Below, in pieces: positions 1 to 12,782 of a stretch of 64,000 nucleotides of DNA; the first letter of the stretch is position 1, and each line of letters opens with the position of its first letter. A model generated the notes under the pieces. That model was not told the DNA's origin, did not search any database, and worked only from the letters and a program-made list of their open reading frames with translations. Origin of the DNA: Glandiceps talaboti (lineage: Eukaryota > Hemichordata > Enteropneusta > Spengelidae). The position numbers and the translations under genes were made by a program. The stretch is taken from the NCBI RefSeq assembly GCF_964340395.1, contig NC_135556.1, positions 24,541,723 to 24,605,722 of the forward strand. Reading direction: 5' to 3'.

Positions 1-2006
1 AAACAGAGATATCTGTCCTTTGCTGATCAAACTGCTCAAAGACCATCTAATTTGAATTACAATTTTGGTGAAAAGAAGTTGTCTGGTGGAGGTTAGTCTG
101 GTCCTATACGCATTACAATCATCTCCACTGTATAGTCAAATGGATTTCTCTAGCACAGAATGCTGTTTTTACCAACAACGATATTTATGCTATTGAAGCG
201 TTGATATTAATGTAATGACATGACGTTATCACATCCTCACATCACTTACATTCAAACTGGAGGTTAAGTTTGTAGTAAACTGAGCAAAGCAACCAATTAC
301 AACCACCTGTCAGTGTGTCATCCCTTCCCCAGTAGGAGATTTAGCTAGATTTTCAATAGAATTTATCCATTTGACTATATGGTGGAGAGAGATTGTAGAG
401 AAAGACTACATGTATAGTAACTAGACTAGGTGGAGGTATAATAAAACCTGGTCCAGAACAGAAGAATGCCCCTATGTAATCCTCAAGGCTAAAATTACAT
501 AAGATAATGATTAACATGAGAACCTGGTATTGACAGTCTAGTATACTCCATACCATGTAGGTATCCAGATTACAGTACTGAATAGGTCTATGAGAAGTTT
601 GGTGGATAATCTAATCTATTGTAATCTAATCTAATCTAATCTATGATTCTTATAAACAGCACTCCATAAAATTTATCTCAATGCCCTTCACAACTTTTTT
701 TTTATTTTTTATTAATCTTTCATATACAGACACCATTTCAGTGCATTAGCACTGTTCTCCCAATGGAACCTGTTGCAAGATTACGTACGTACACAGAAAA
801 CAAACAAAACAAACAAACAAAAGGGACAAACCAGGACAAAACATTACAGACACACAGTGTACTTTAAAAGATATCCACCCACATTATTACCAGACTACAT
901 TCTTAAGATGTCTTTTAAATATCAATGAGTTTGGAGCTGATCTTATGGATAGGGGTAGATTGTTCCATACAACTCACATTAACCACAGTACAATTTATAT
1001 GCAAAATAAAACAATCATGTCATAAAGATAGGTCTGGAAACTATTCTGTCTTTTTTTATATTTTGTACACATGCATGCATTTGTGTTGTCATCCTCTTGT
1101 TTGTAGCATACAAAATTTAACACGGCAATCATTTTAGTCCCTTTACAGGTAAAATGTACATCACTTAGCCAGTGGCTAATGTACATTTCATGTTATTCAT
1201 TTAAATGACAGAAAGTGGTTTCTTTACCAATGGCAATCACTGAGCCCCCACCCCCACCCCACCCCATGACATAGGTTTATTCCAAATGAAGAGTGGGGAG
1301 TTCAGCAAAATGCATGATGTACAAGGCACTGGGTCATACCATTATGTCAAGTACAGTAGTTGCTGATGCAATAGTTCAATTTGTCAATAAACTTTCAGCT
1401 GGTATGCAAATACCACTCCTCATCAATATGAATGCACTGAACTAATATCTTTGGTTTATTTAGTTTGGTTGATTTTATTCCAAGATTAGGAGTCAAGAAA
1501 TTCATTTATGCTAATCTAGGGTATGAAATCTACTCAACTGCAAAACAACCAAACATAATAAACAGGTTCCTGGCCAATTAATTTTGTTTTGGTAAATATT
1601 CAATTTGCTGTAATGTTTAGACTTTGCTACTGACACATGATAGAGGGACTATGCCAAATTACTAGGCTGGTGTCAGATACCTAAACTACTGTCTTTACTT
1701 AGTAAGAGTGAAGGTCACACTGATCCAGTATTTTTTGCTAAGGGGGATAAGTAGAATGGTGAAATCTACCTGAATTCTTCAGTCAAAATTATTGTGCAAT
1801 GTGTAGGAAAGTGTGCCAGTTTATTTTCCCCTAATTTCCCCATCTCTGTTACCACGGTTTTTAAACATTAACAAAAACACTGACTGCAGACTAGTGATAA
1901 ACTTCTTCTGTGATAAACATACTAAGTCATATGGACAAATTACATATTTTGTAATCAGACCACAGTATCTCTACAGAGGTTTTAAGATCAATAACAGAGT
2001 ACTTAC
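1..2006. other. No exon recognised; expected intron of the left carrier gene
   Basis: No reading frame here shows recognisable protein similarity or coding-like composition. If the exon at 2007-2142 belongs to a working gene, this stretch is its first coding intron; in the intact neighbour the equivalent intron is about 2.5 kb, so the next exon may lie just beyond the left edge. The stretch holds a short AATCT pentamer array (about 607-645), an AAAC-rich run near 800-825 and C-rich runs near 1245-1265. Confidence 0.5.
607..645. repeat. AATCT pentanucleotide microsatellite
   Basis: Five to six near-perfect copies of the pentamer AATCT read directly from the sequence, followed by T-rich DNA. 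Confidence 0.8.
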
Positions 2007-2142
2007 CTATAGCCCCTGCCATGAATTCAGCAAAGCTCTGCCAATATATGTTAGCAGCCTTGGCTGGGATAGTCTCACCAGCATGGTGTGATAAACCAAG
2101 TCCCCCTGGGTCAAGGGTAATTTGATGGTCTTCAGTCGTCAT
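2007..2142 (-). CDS. First main coding exon of a second mitochondrial ornithine carrier (partial)
   Basis: Read on the minus strand from the ATG at 2142, this exon encodes 45 residues ending in WQSFAEFMAGAIG, and stops at a GTAAGT donor after position 2007 in phase 1. It aligns throughout with the first exon of the intact ornithine carrier at 9686-9542: both begin M-T-x-x-D-x-Q-I-x-L, share an HH-(A)-GET-(I/V)-P stretch and then the same start of transmembrane helix 1. The donor position and phase are identical, so this is the first main exon of a tandem paralogue of the SLC25A15/ORC1 family. No later exon (such as the [10 protein letters not shown] helix-1 signature) was found in bases 1-2006, so the rest is presumed off the left edge. 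In-frame codons continue upstream of the ATG (SSDDII) as far as a possible splice acceptor, so an extra 5' coding or leader exon cannot be excluded. Confidence 0.75.
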
Positions 2143-2765
2143 AATAATGTCATCTGAACTAAATCTATATAACAGTGTTTATAAATCTGTTGGCATAAAC
2201 AAGATGTAGATAATCTCAATCGCTGCTATCTGCTGACATGATTTAAACGTTGCTGTATTTCGTCATCTATTACAGTGTAATGTAGGTCATAAACTGGATA
2301 TACATTACCATCATGTGATATAGGTCACAGTTCGATCATGGCGCGATATTCAATAACAATACACACATCATGCACCAGTACACATGTGCAGGTTTTGCTA
2401 TTTTTGGTTAGCTGGGGTTATCGTGGCAAAAATTGTCCTCTAATGAAACAATCGCACGTTTCTGTCTATTAAAATATTGACCAACCCTACTTTGATCATT
2501 ACAATTTTTTGTGTTGCTTAATTATATAGCTCACACTGAGTCACAAGTAACGAGTTGTAAACGTCGATTGCACAGTAAACGCTGTACACATTGTTTTCCA
2601 ATAATAATAATAATACAACTTACAAGAATTTTTTTTCATTTGATCAACGAGAGGGGAGGAGAGCTCCGAGTTCTCAGGGCGTATACATTTTTCCAGACTC
2701 TGAACTATCTGTCTGTCTAGACATGACATTGACTGTCTGTCTATTAATAATCCATCACTACTTAC

Positions 2766-2825
2766 ATTAGCTCTAGTAAACGCTATCGCTACGACGTTCG
2801 ACACGTCTTCTATGTAAATCCTCAC
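2766..2825 (-). other. Candidate upstream (leader) exon of the left carrier copy
   Basis: On the minus strand an ATG at 2825 opens a 20-codon frame (MRIYIEDVSNVVAIAFTRAN) that runs to a good GTAAGT donor after 2766. It sits about 620 bases upstream of the left carrier exon. The joined phase does not fit the carrier frame with either visible acceptor, so if used it would be a leader exon or a short upstream frame and not an N-terminal extension. Part of it matches the hairpin inside the DNA transposon at 49728-50737 (see findings). Confidence 0.25.
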
Positions 2826-3987
2826 TCAAAGATGAATAGAATAAATGATCCCGTGAGCACCATTGATGTTTAACTTCAAGGGCAGCTAGTACAGCCTCCC
2901 CTTTCCCCTTTACGTACATGTTTACCTACGAGCATGAACGTATGGGGGAGATCCGTGCTCCGTGACACTGTAAGTGACTTACAAGTTCGATTATGTAATA
3001 CACTGCACTGTCATGTGTACATGTAACGTGTGGAAACAGTCAACTCAAAAGCATACTGGATTAGCTAGACCATAGAGGGATAGACCCTACACGAAAATCA
3101 TTTGTAACTACAACTTTCACTGAAACTTTGAAAGTGACCTTGTGTTGTTTGTTAAATTTGAAGGTTAACGTTCGACGTTCACTGTAAAACTGATACGTGT
3201 ACACATATATACTCACATAAAAATATTTCCTTCACTGGACCTGTATGTACAATAACTAAACTGTACGATGATCTAACCCTTCATCCACGATCTTGTTATG
3301 ATGATCACGCTTTCGGGGAATGTACATTGGAGCGACATGAGGATTGCGCGTGTCTGTCATCAAACAGTTATGACGTCAAAGGCCAGTTCGGGGCAAAGGT
3401 CAGGTCAGACAGAGAAACTGGGACGGACAGACTAGACATGGGTATGCCGCTGACCGGGTACACACTTTGGGTACAACACTGCAAAGCACAATAAAACACG
3501 ATTGTTTTACTTGTGTACTGAGCTGAATGGCTGTACTTATAACATTAGCCTATTTCATTGCTGTGCTCTTTACTATCTTTATTACACTTTAAAATTAAAC
3601 CCACCGAAATAGAATTGTCAATTTTCTATTCACACAGTATTACGGTTGTAATTTAGCTTATCTTTCGGGAAAAAGGCATCATTTTATTAAGAAGGGTGTA
3701 AAGCACTATTTCAAATTGGTAAGGTTTGGCACACTGTCTGTAATTAAAACTAAAAGCTTTCAATATTTTTCTACTAACTTACAATTGGAAAACTAATTCA
3801 CAAGATTAAAACGAGAGTTCCTAACTTTGGGAAAAATTGTCAAACGTTTTGAATAGAGAAAATATTACAATCACATTATAATGTTGCACAACATATCAAT
3901 ATATGTTCATATAGGGCCAATGAGAGAAACATCCATACATGTCTGTTATGATTATGTAAGAGCATTTCTCTCTTCTTTAATTTTGTT

Positions 3988-3988
3988 C

Positions 3989-4024
<36 letters not shown>
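3988..4024. repeat. (CAGA)n tetranucleotide microsatellite
   Basis: About nine uninterrupted copies of CAGA. The same motif in either orientation recurs near 12.2, 42.3, 44.35 and 61.0 kb. Confidence 0.9.
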
Positions 4025-4027
<3 letters not shown>

Positions 4028-4134
4028 TTCTATATAGTGGTCTGAGCTCCGTGTAATGTACAATAACACGAGGTTTATAATCATGGCTATCTGAGAGACT
4101 CAAGTCACAGTTGTTACATGTATGTGTCATTTGT

Positions 4135-4140
4135 TTTATT
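4135..4140 (-). terminator. Possible poly(A) signal of the ornithine carrier gene
   Basis: The plus strand reads TTTATT, giving AATAAA on the minus strand about 735 bases past the carrier stop codon. It was the first clear canonical hexamer noticed downstream; use is inferred. Confidence 0.3.
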
Positions 4141-4874
4141 TCATTTCATCACATCCCACATCTTCATTCACGCTGCCACATGGTTTTTATAATATTTATG
4201 GTATTTACCACAATTCAATGACTAAACGTGATACGAATTAATGGCAATGGTAGCCAATACAGGTACATAGAATAAAATATCTTCCTTAAATCAAATATAG
4301 ATCGTAGGTTCACGGTATAAAACGAATTGTCAACATTTAAAACTCGATTGACATCTTTTTACTGTGACATGGTCTGTAGAGACAAGAAAGAAAATATCAA
4401 TTTAAATGAAAACAAATAAAAATGTCCATAGATAGTTACTCACTACCTCACGGCGAGAGATTCACGATAGCCGTACTTGGTTACTATGGTTACAAGACTG
4501 GAATCATTCCAGAAGTCTTTTTGAGTACATAAAAGAATGAAGGCAATTTGTCACTAAAGGTATCACATCTTACGTATGTGTTGTGCGTTTACAAAATTGC
4601 ACGGTTAAAATTGTAACGTGTTTCTAAGGCTCACGGTTTCTCTGTCAAAAGTGGTTGCCTACATCCAAATCATCCACTCTCATGGTTACGAAGGGTCACA
4701 AGCGTCTGTGATGATAATGTAACAGCTTGAATCTTCACTAGTTTCGCACCTCAGAACATTTTGATAACAACGACACACTGTCGAAGAATTACAAAGTGTT
4801 CCCCTACATCATTCGTTGGGTCCCAGAGCTACAATAGGTCACCACCAAATGTCCTCAGTATTTGTATCCTTGTA

Positions 4875-7800
4875 TCATAGTTGCATGAGGTATTTACGTG
4901 ACCATTCAAATGCTACAAACAACGCACCATTAGCCGGGAAAGATCGGAGAACACAAGGACCTAGTCCACTGTACAAGGCACGTATACCTGTAATACAAGA
5001 TATACGAAGAGTTGAAAAGTAATGAATAGAATGGTTGTTTATTATTTTATACTAATGTTATATGTATATTATTTCAAATATCTGCCTTGAGTGTACAATG
5101 AGTAGCAATCTTCATAATATGCAAATGACCCATGCACTAAATTATTACAATGAGTATATTGTCAAACAATTCGTACGATTGATTCAGTAAATGAACGAAA
5201 CTACTTACCCTCTGTGCGATATATATTAATCAACATTGGTAAGAAGCGTCCTTCCATATTTCCAATCATTGACTGAACTTGTATCCGTGATTTGACCACA
5301 TCAATAGGGAAGATTGCTGTCCACAGACACGCACCGGCAAAACCACCACAGAACATTAATCTAGGAACACCTGGGAAAGGTACAGCATAACCAATCAAAT
5401 AAGTGTATTAAGAGGTCAACATTAATCTATGAACACCTGGGAAAGAAAGAAGATAAACGAATACGACCATTTGAGGAACGGGACGGAACAGAATATTCAA
5501 TATCATATCAACAACTTTATAATTGTGGAAATGTCATGCAGGCCAACGTGTGTGTGTATAATAATCATGTCCTTTGATTACAGTTATACTTACTTAAGTC
5601 TGCTTTCGACGACCCTGTAGGTGTCAATAAAGTACGACTGAGTTCATATCCACCAAAGAAGAAAAAACATCCTGGCATTTCCCTAGCCCATGTACTCGTT
5701 AGTCCCTTAAACATCCCTCGAAGTCCATTTTGTTGCAGTATCGCCCTGGTAACGGCCCATGGTGACAGTCTGAATAAAGAAAAGATGACAAATTGATGAA
5801 ATAAATAAATTATTGGATATATTTGATAACATACGGTTTGACTCTCACATTATTATGAGACGAGTACCAAAGTACATGTATTTCTTGTATGGAATAAATC
5901 AACATGTACAGCAATATGTCGGTAATGTCGACTATGTGTAGTATGTAGTATGCAGAATGTGCAGTCGAGTAGGAATATGATTGACGGTACACCGTGAATA
6001 CAAATATATATTACTCTTCAGGTACCCTAGGCGTGTTTCCACCATAAGAAGCTGTATCTAAGATTTCTTGTTGAACCCCATGATCCCAGAAAAAACCTAA
6101 TACGTGTCTGAACGTACATCGCTTTTATAGAACCGTGTTTAGTTGGTGATTGACGAGAATTTCAATCCTGACGACCTAATTTTGATGAATGTCAAATTTT
6201 AATTTTGTCGTTATGGTTACGTATATATCAACGGAAACATCAAACTATCACGTATTGTCAAACTATTAATAGTGTTATGAGAGTAATAATCACCTTTTGA
6301 AATTTATTAACCTCAGTCGCGAATTACGGAGAAAAATTGGTTCATCGCCAATACGTTACCAAAATATGATTGTGTTTGCATGTTTTCATGCGTACATAGA
6401 AAATGATAATTTTTTTTAATTACGTGGACGATTACCAAGTAATTATGGTTTTACGGCCTCTTTTTTGAAAATTTTACAGTTTACGAAGAATAAAAGGGGT
6501 GATTTATAATACGAGTTACGAAAATATCCCTTGCCCACCCCACCCCTTTTAGGTATCCATTCGTTTGTTTTGACAAGTGAATAGACTTGACGTACCGCGT
6601 TGTAACAGCTTTTCCTTGACTCATGGTGGCTTCGTGCATGGCTTGCATACGGCACTTGACGAGTTCAGTCGGACACAGTCCTAAAGATGCAAAGAAGGCA
6701 GCCGCACACCCAGCAATGGCGTTTTCTGTAATATTGAGATCGTCGGTGGTGTTATGCCCAGAAACGTTACACACCATAGCCTTGCACCATCCGTAACTCA
6801 TGAAGAGAATAGAATTTTCAGCGATGTTGGCAGCCAGTGCTGGAACTGTTCCCCTGTACAATCCAGCTATGTGGTCTTTTACAAATGTCTGTTTGAAGCA
6901 TTGCCAACTTGAAGGGTAGAACTCCGGATAGGTTTGCATTTTCACTTTCACTGTATCAAACGGTTGGCCTGCTAGGACACAGGCGGTGCCACCTATAAAA
7001 CAAAACTATCGATTATCGGAAGAAAAAAACACTACAGGTGAAATTATGCGATCAGATTCTGTTTAAACTGACAAATCTGTCTATAAAATTCTCTTTTTTT
7101 CTGTCTCTACTTTAATAATTAAATATAAAGCAACAGCCACACTGTCGTATTAAAAAACGATAACTGTGACAAATTTTCTTAGACTAATATTGCCCGTTAT
7201 TAAGACAAGTTTCACTGTCCATAAGATTTACTTTCTTTTATAACAAAAAATGCGATTTTATTGAATTGAAAAGAGAACTTTAATAACATAACAAGGTTAT
7301 ATTAAAGCTGAATTACTTGTATGGGATCTACGATCTAAGTTATCCAATTCTTAACGCACCTCCAGTCCGATTCGATCTTTTTCTGATAATAGATGTTAAA
7401 TTTCAACGAAATCGATTATGTACTATCTTGTTAAAGTAAAGACCAAAGTAAGTAAAGCCAAAATAGGTTTTTAAAAAAAAGAGAACAGAGACCCTTCATT
7501 TGCACATGCGCAATGGCGACTCAAGCCCTTCAACTAAAACTGTATCAAACTAAATGTCACAGCGTGTAGCTTCACCCATCTACTACTTCAAGTAACATGT
7601 AATATCAAGGGTCTCTCATTTTCCAGTAAATGTAGCGTTGTTATTGAAATCTATAGCGTCAAGCACATGGGATGCCTCTAGCTCTAAACGATCAATACGA
7701 AAGTAAATTCAAGAATGCAGTTCCTTGATATATAAAATGAGTATATTCGAGTGACAAAACTTTCACAAACATGCTCAGTTTTAAAGTTTAAGTGAATATT

Positions 7801-8760
7801 GGATGTGAAAAATGCCGGGGGTATAATAACTTAATCAATCCCGTTTCTTTGGTCGACCAACATTTTGCAAAATTATAAGTTTAAAAAATTACTATATTGT
7901 CAATTCATTTCCTAAAAATATGACGTTATATATAATTGCATTCTTGTTTTAACACGTCTAGTAATATCGTCAAAAGTGTGTGCAGGGACTGTGTTCCTGA
8001 CTGTATTTTTTTTAAATATACAACTAGAGATTCTAGCGGATGTGTATAACAAACGGAGTTTTTTCCCTGTATAATTCATACGGTGATGTGAACACAATGA
8101 CAGGATATGGCCTAGCATGACCGAAGATCACACATCAACCCTAATACCGTACTGTACAGTAATATTTGGCTATTCCAACTTGAATAGACGATGTGTTGAA
8201 CAGCTGCAAAGCATGCATCAAAATCGTGACACAGTACGAATGACCTCAACTATACTAAAGTACACATCTGATAAACAACTTCTATCAAAAAATACATAGA
8301 TTCGTGAGATGTTGGTATTATTTGGTCAGTATCAGGATACATTCAAGTTTAGTATGATTTGTCTGTAACTTGGTTTTCACTTCAATATTCAAAATTATCA
8401 TTTACGAGAGAATGTAGTGAGAAAGGAGCGATGACCCTGTCAGATTCTATCAAAGTTTTCGTATAATGTAAATATATTATTATTGATAATGTTGAATTTA
8501 GACTGGACAAAGTTGTACACATCACATCATGTTTTCACATTGCAAGACACATCTATTTATAGGACTCTGATATACATGTGGCCTAAATGATGATGCAATA
8601 ACGGCCTATTGCAGTCAGGTCACCACCGTTCGATATATGTGAAGCGGTTGGTGTTTCCATCACAATGTAATGAAATAATAACCACAGATAAGTTCACGCC
8701 TGACGATCCTTCTGGTCCGTAGCGTAAATACATAATGTAATATCATACTCGTCTTCTTTC

Positions 8761-8843
<83 letters not shown>

Positions 8844-9686
8844 AGAAATGTAGATACTTTTGAATTCTGCAGAATTTAATATATAGTTCCAGAGTATTGT
8901 ATTCAAATGTAGTCACCACCACACCCTTTGTGTTGACACCACCCTGGCATATAAAGATTCGATACGACTAACAGTTTAGTCACTTAGCCTATTGTGCAGT
9001 AGGCTCTCCGAGACTCCTTGACCTTAAACGACCCTAATTTTACTTGTACTTGTGACGTCATAAGGGAAATTAGCATACAATGCGAACAGATTGGCTCTAA
9101 AGCTACATCTATACTCTCAGTCACACCATACACTGCATACATGTGTATTCAATCAAATATTCGGGTTTTTCTGGGGTGGGGCATTTCCAGTAGTCATATA
9201 TAGTTGCCATATAGAATGAATACATGGAAATGCTGAACAGGACATTCTAAACATTATAATACAGTTTGAATGTGGTGACAAACACAATTTGCATTCTCGA
9301 GTACCATTTCCAAACAAAAATATCATCGAGTAGGGAAGAAAATAACGATGACACTATTGACACATTGTTCGGGATCGCGTCGGTCGAGAAAAGTTCTTTC
9401 TTCTTTTCCTCTCATTTTATAATTTCATATATATATCGAAGAACAATGAATGAAATGGGTGTAGAAAACAACGCCTAATCATCATGTCATTGTGGTAACA
9501 TAATACTTTATATGTAGAGTAACTGCTAATAAAATACTTACCAATTGCACCTGCCGTAAATTCAGCAAAACTCTGCCAATACACGCTCGTAGGTTTGACT
9601 GGGACAGTCTCGCCATGGTGAGCCAGTCCCTCCATCACTTGGAATCCCCCAGAGGGGAGGGGGATCTGTTGATCAGCTGATGTCAT
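4875..9686 (-). CDS. SLC25A15: Mitochondrial ornithine carrier (SLC25A15/ORC1 family), five coding exons
   Basis: Coding exons on the minus strand: 9686-9542, 6992-6596, 5769-5594, 5370-5209 and 4987-4875. All introns are GT...AG, the phases match, and they join into 993 nt (330 aa plus stop). All three mitochondrial-carrier signatures are present: PFDTVK, PTELVK and PIDVVK. Stretches closely like vertebrate ORC1 include the ANIAENS region in helix 2, the [11 protein letters not shown] loop, [17 protein letters not shown] with the Arg-Glu pair of the substrate site, and [10 protein letters not shown] in helix 6. Family knowledge: ORC1 sits in the inner mitochondrial membrane and exchanges cytosolic ornithine for matrix citrulline, linking to the urea cycle and arginine metabolism. 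About 30 residues precede helix 1, more than in human ORC1 but shared with the neighbouring copy. The ATG at 9686 is the first Met in the exon; an in-frame stop lies just upstream at a possible acceptor. The assignment is strong; ornithine versus other basic amino acids as substrate is inferred. Confidence 0.93.
5354..5446 (-). repeat. Duplicated splice-acceptor segment upstream of carrier exon 4
   Basis: The roughly 27 bases spanning the acceptor of the 5370-5209 exon (5354-5380) recur about 66 bases further into the intron (about 5420-5446) with only a few differences, including the pyrimidine tract, the AG and the start of the exon. The intronic copy is therefore a ready-made decoy acceptor. 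Only the 5370 site keeps the carrier frame and protein similarity. Confidence 0.7.
7001..9541. other. Intron 1 of the ornithine carrier
   Basis: Spans between coding exons at 9542 and 6992. No coding similarity on either strand. It contains a (TA)n tract at 8763-8836. Confidence 0.7.
8763..8836. repeat. (AT)n dinucleotide microsatellite
   Basis: About 36 uninterrupted AT dinucleotides inside carrier intron 1. On the minus strand it produces a spurious Ile/Tyr repeat frame. Confidence 0.95.
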
Positions 9687-12198
9687 GATGGCAGCATCGT
9701 CTGGACTCGTCTAGGAGAATGCTGAATTGGGTCAAAGAGAACGCATCATGTTAACATAAAGTATTGTCAATTGATTGGCTAACGTCAGTTTAAATCCGTT
9801 GTCCTGATTGGTGTGTGTATAGAGACATAAACCTGATATGGCAACAGATGCTTGATTTATTTCCATCAAGATGAAATTGACATTTAACGACGCATTCATC
9901 TTTCTATGACTACATATTACATTGTAACTTGATAAACAAATTATTAATCATCAAATATGATTTAATCTAATTTGCATTTATCATACAACAAATACTAGCG
10001 CATACACTGAATTACATAGTCTGGTTAATACAATATCGTATACCGTGGGTTGTTCCCCTATAATCAAATAACCCGATATTTGTATTTATCTACACATCGT
10101 CGTCGAGTGCCAAGGTTTTGTTTTACCACGCCAACAAAGCATGCAAAGGAGATGCATTAACATATTGTCAAAAAATACAATAGAATGCCACTGGCCCCGG
10201 AGTATTTCGTCATCTTTCTTTTGATATAAAGGTCAAGGTTGAGTATGTGGGTCACATGTACGGTTCTATGATATGGCTTGAATATCTTTGTATCGCGAGA
10301 TGATATACAGATCGACAGCTGTATACCATATCGCACCTCTATCATTCTGTGAGGTCGGAGTTGAAATCGAAAGTATGCCAACTAAACTGACATGTGCACT
10401 ATTAAAGTTTAACCGCTGTCTTGGGTCAACCTCTGTGTATGAAACTCCACTGTCTATGAGTCAACATGTCATGGAAGTATGATCCATTGATACTTGGATT
10501 TCCATGGTCTATTGGTTAAACAGTCAGTTACACGAAATATTGACAATTAATGCAGTTAAACGGACCATAGTTGTATGGAACTGCAAGACTAGTTAAAGCT
10601 ATAAACGACGTTTTTTTTTTTAAAAAAAAATCAAATGTTAAAGATTAATAAAAACAAAAAAACATCGTTTCCCTTGACGCGTAAAATAAAAAAAACAACA
10701 CGTGTATGAAGGAGTATACACACACCACAGCTGTTGTCTCCAACACGTTGGACAAATCTTCCATCACGCCGCGTACACGCTGTCAAAAATCAATGACATT
10801 TAACAACTGTAACAGCATGAACAGTGTATTCTTGTTTGGCTGCGTTAATTTTGATAACATGTTTTGAATAATTTACCATTTGTATAACATATTGACGAAA
10901 CAAGTAAACTGTAAAAAAAACCATAACACTATATAATCTTTGTGAAATGAAAAATATTATAGCAGTGGTTAATCATGACGTCTCACACACATGGGTACAT
11001 ATTTTCATTTTCACCCATAGGTACATATTTCCTTACCTCAAATTGAAGAGAACCACTGTACGTCTTGTATTGAGGTTACCCACCGAATGATATCCGTCGC
11101 ACCACCAGTCCAGTTACCATGCGGCGTTGTTGAAGGTCATAGTAGATGTGACCGGGTGATCATGCCTTTGAAGGCCTGCACACGCTCCAAAGGTCATAGA
11201 GTATGAAGGCTTTGTCAACGCTGGAAACCACTGTGTGTGACGCAATCAGTGTGTGTAATGGGGCGTAACCATTCAGGTGGGACATGAAGCACCGGGTGTG
11301 AATGATGAATTTAAATCATAGGGACACACAGTTGGGATACACTATAGTATACCACAAGCCTAGAACTATTAGACTGACAGGGAGGAAAAATAAAGGTGCG
11401 GACTAAATATCCTGTTACCAAATATCTTGTCTGTCTGTATTCGTTTGTGTTAATAGATAGAATGGTATAGAATATTTATTGCATCCTTCAAGAAAACTAT
11501 ATTTCTTCACTGGATTTTCTGCAATAAGTGTTTGGTGCTAAAACAAACTAGTAAATATATAAACAACAGTAATAATAGTTAAAAGGGTTTGTACGAAAGT
11601 TTAAACTATAGATTAGATAAATGTAATCTATATAACTCTGCAGAATGTCTTTCCTTTTGATAAGTGTTGAATTTACGAACGTGTATTTGATCGGAGTTAA
11701 AAAGAGTAATACATTTTGTTTCATTGTCACGACGTATCTTACAGTCTATTATTCTCTTTGGTAATTTCTTAGTGAAATAAGCTTCAAAAAGTGTTCCTTT
11801 TGTAGAATTTTGGATGTTTGAAAGAGATGGGTTGGTTGTTTAACCGTGGACTGTAGTTTTCTTGATCTCTCGCCAGTTCTGTGACTAGATCATTGATAAA
11901 GATGATGTTAAACAGAGTGGGACTCATCGGACATCCTTGCCTAACGCCATCATCTAAAGTAAATATTGATGTTAGTTTTCCCTCTAGTTTAACTTAGTGT
12001 GCGTATATATTGTTAATTTAGTTCAAGTGTTAGGCCTCAGCCCATGACACGCAAAAGAAGCACAATTTACTCAGAGAGAAAAATAAAGTATTTACAAGAC
12101 AGAAGAAAAGAAAAGATTGACCATACTTAGTTGCCGTTTTCCTTTACAAAATCATCACATAATTTAAATACAAACACTGAACACTTATAAATAACATA
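9687..12198. other. Upstream region of the ornithine carrier; presumed promoter and leader
   Basis: No gene recognised. Two minus-strand splice donors could end a leader exon. One is GTAAGG after 11037. The other is a weaker GTGTGT near 10725 that follows a short ATG frame reading MEDLSNVLETTAV; with the acceptor just before 9711 that frame would join in phase to TSPDDAAI and the start Met at 9686. Which is used cannot be told without transcripts. Confidence 0.35.
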
Positions 12199-12273
<75 letters not shown>

Positions 12274-12480
12274 ATGTATGTATGTATGTATGTATGTATG
12301 TATGTATGTATGTATGTCAGTACACTGATTGATTGATTGGTTGGTTGGTTGATTGAATGATTGATTGATTGATTGATTCGTTCGTTCATTTATTTATTTA
12401 TTTATTCATTCATTCATTCATTCATTCATTCGTTCGTTCATTTCTTTGTTTGTTTGTTTGTTTGTTTGTTTGTTTATATT
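12199..12480. repeat. Compound tetranucleotide microsatellite
   Basis: Consecutive blocks of (TGTC)n (12199-12271), (TGTA)n (12272-12318), then TTGA/TTGG, TTTA, TTCA and TTTG tetramers to about 12475. Each block differs by one base from its neighbours, suggesting one expanding array that mutated stepwise. Confidence 0.92.
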
Positions 12481-12782
12481 TATAGATTACTTAATGATCC
12501 CACCATTACTTTAGGTTGCCATTCTACAGCATATACCTACATGTAAATATAGTTCATATTACATTGTATGCCAGCTAATCAATCATGGTGAATTAATTAA
12601 TCGGTCAATTAGTCAGCCTCAGTCAGTTTTATGGATATTGCTCACTTCCCATTTGACAAGTGTAAAAAAAACCTTATGTGTCAATGTGACCGTCCGTATT
12701 CGTTGGTTTTTATCATAGAAATCCACGCTGACTGAATCTAAATAGAACTGAAAACAGAAAGTTCACAGCACTGCTTTGTTTA
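12481..12782. other. Intergenic; nothing recognised
   Basis: AT-rich DNA without coding-like frames or clear repeats. Confidence 0.5.

Larger units (their letters stand above)
2143..4134. other. Spacer between tandem carriers; presumed promoter of the left copy
   Basis: The space between the left paralogue's first exon and the 3' end of the intact carrier. It is richer in CpG than the surrounding DNA from roughly 2240 to 3480, as expected for a promoter or 5' exon region of the minus-strand left copy. No TATA box or other defined promoter element could be assigned. A (CAGA)n tract lies at 3988-4024. No other gene is seen. Confidence 0.35.
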
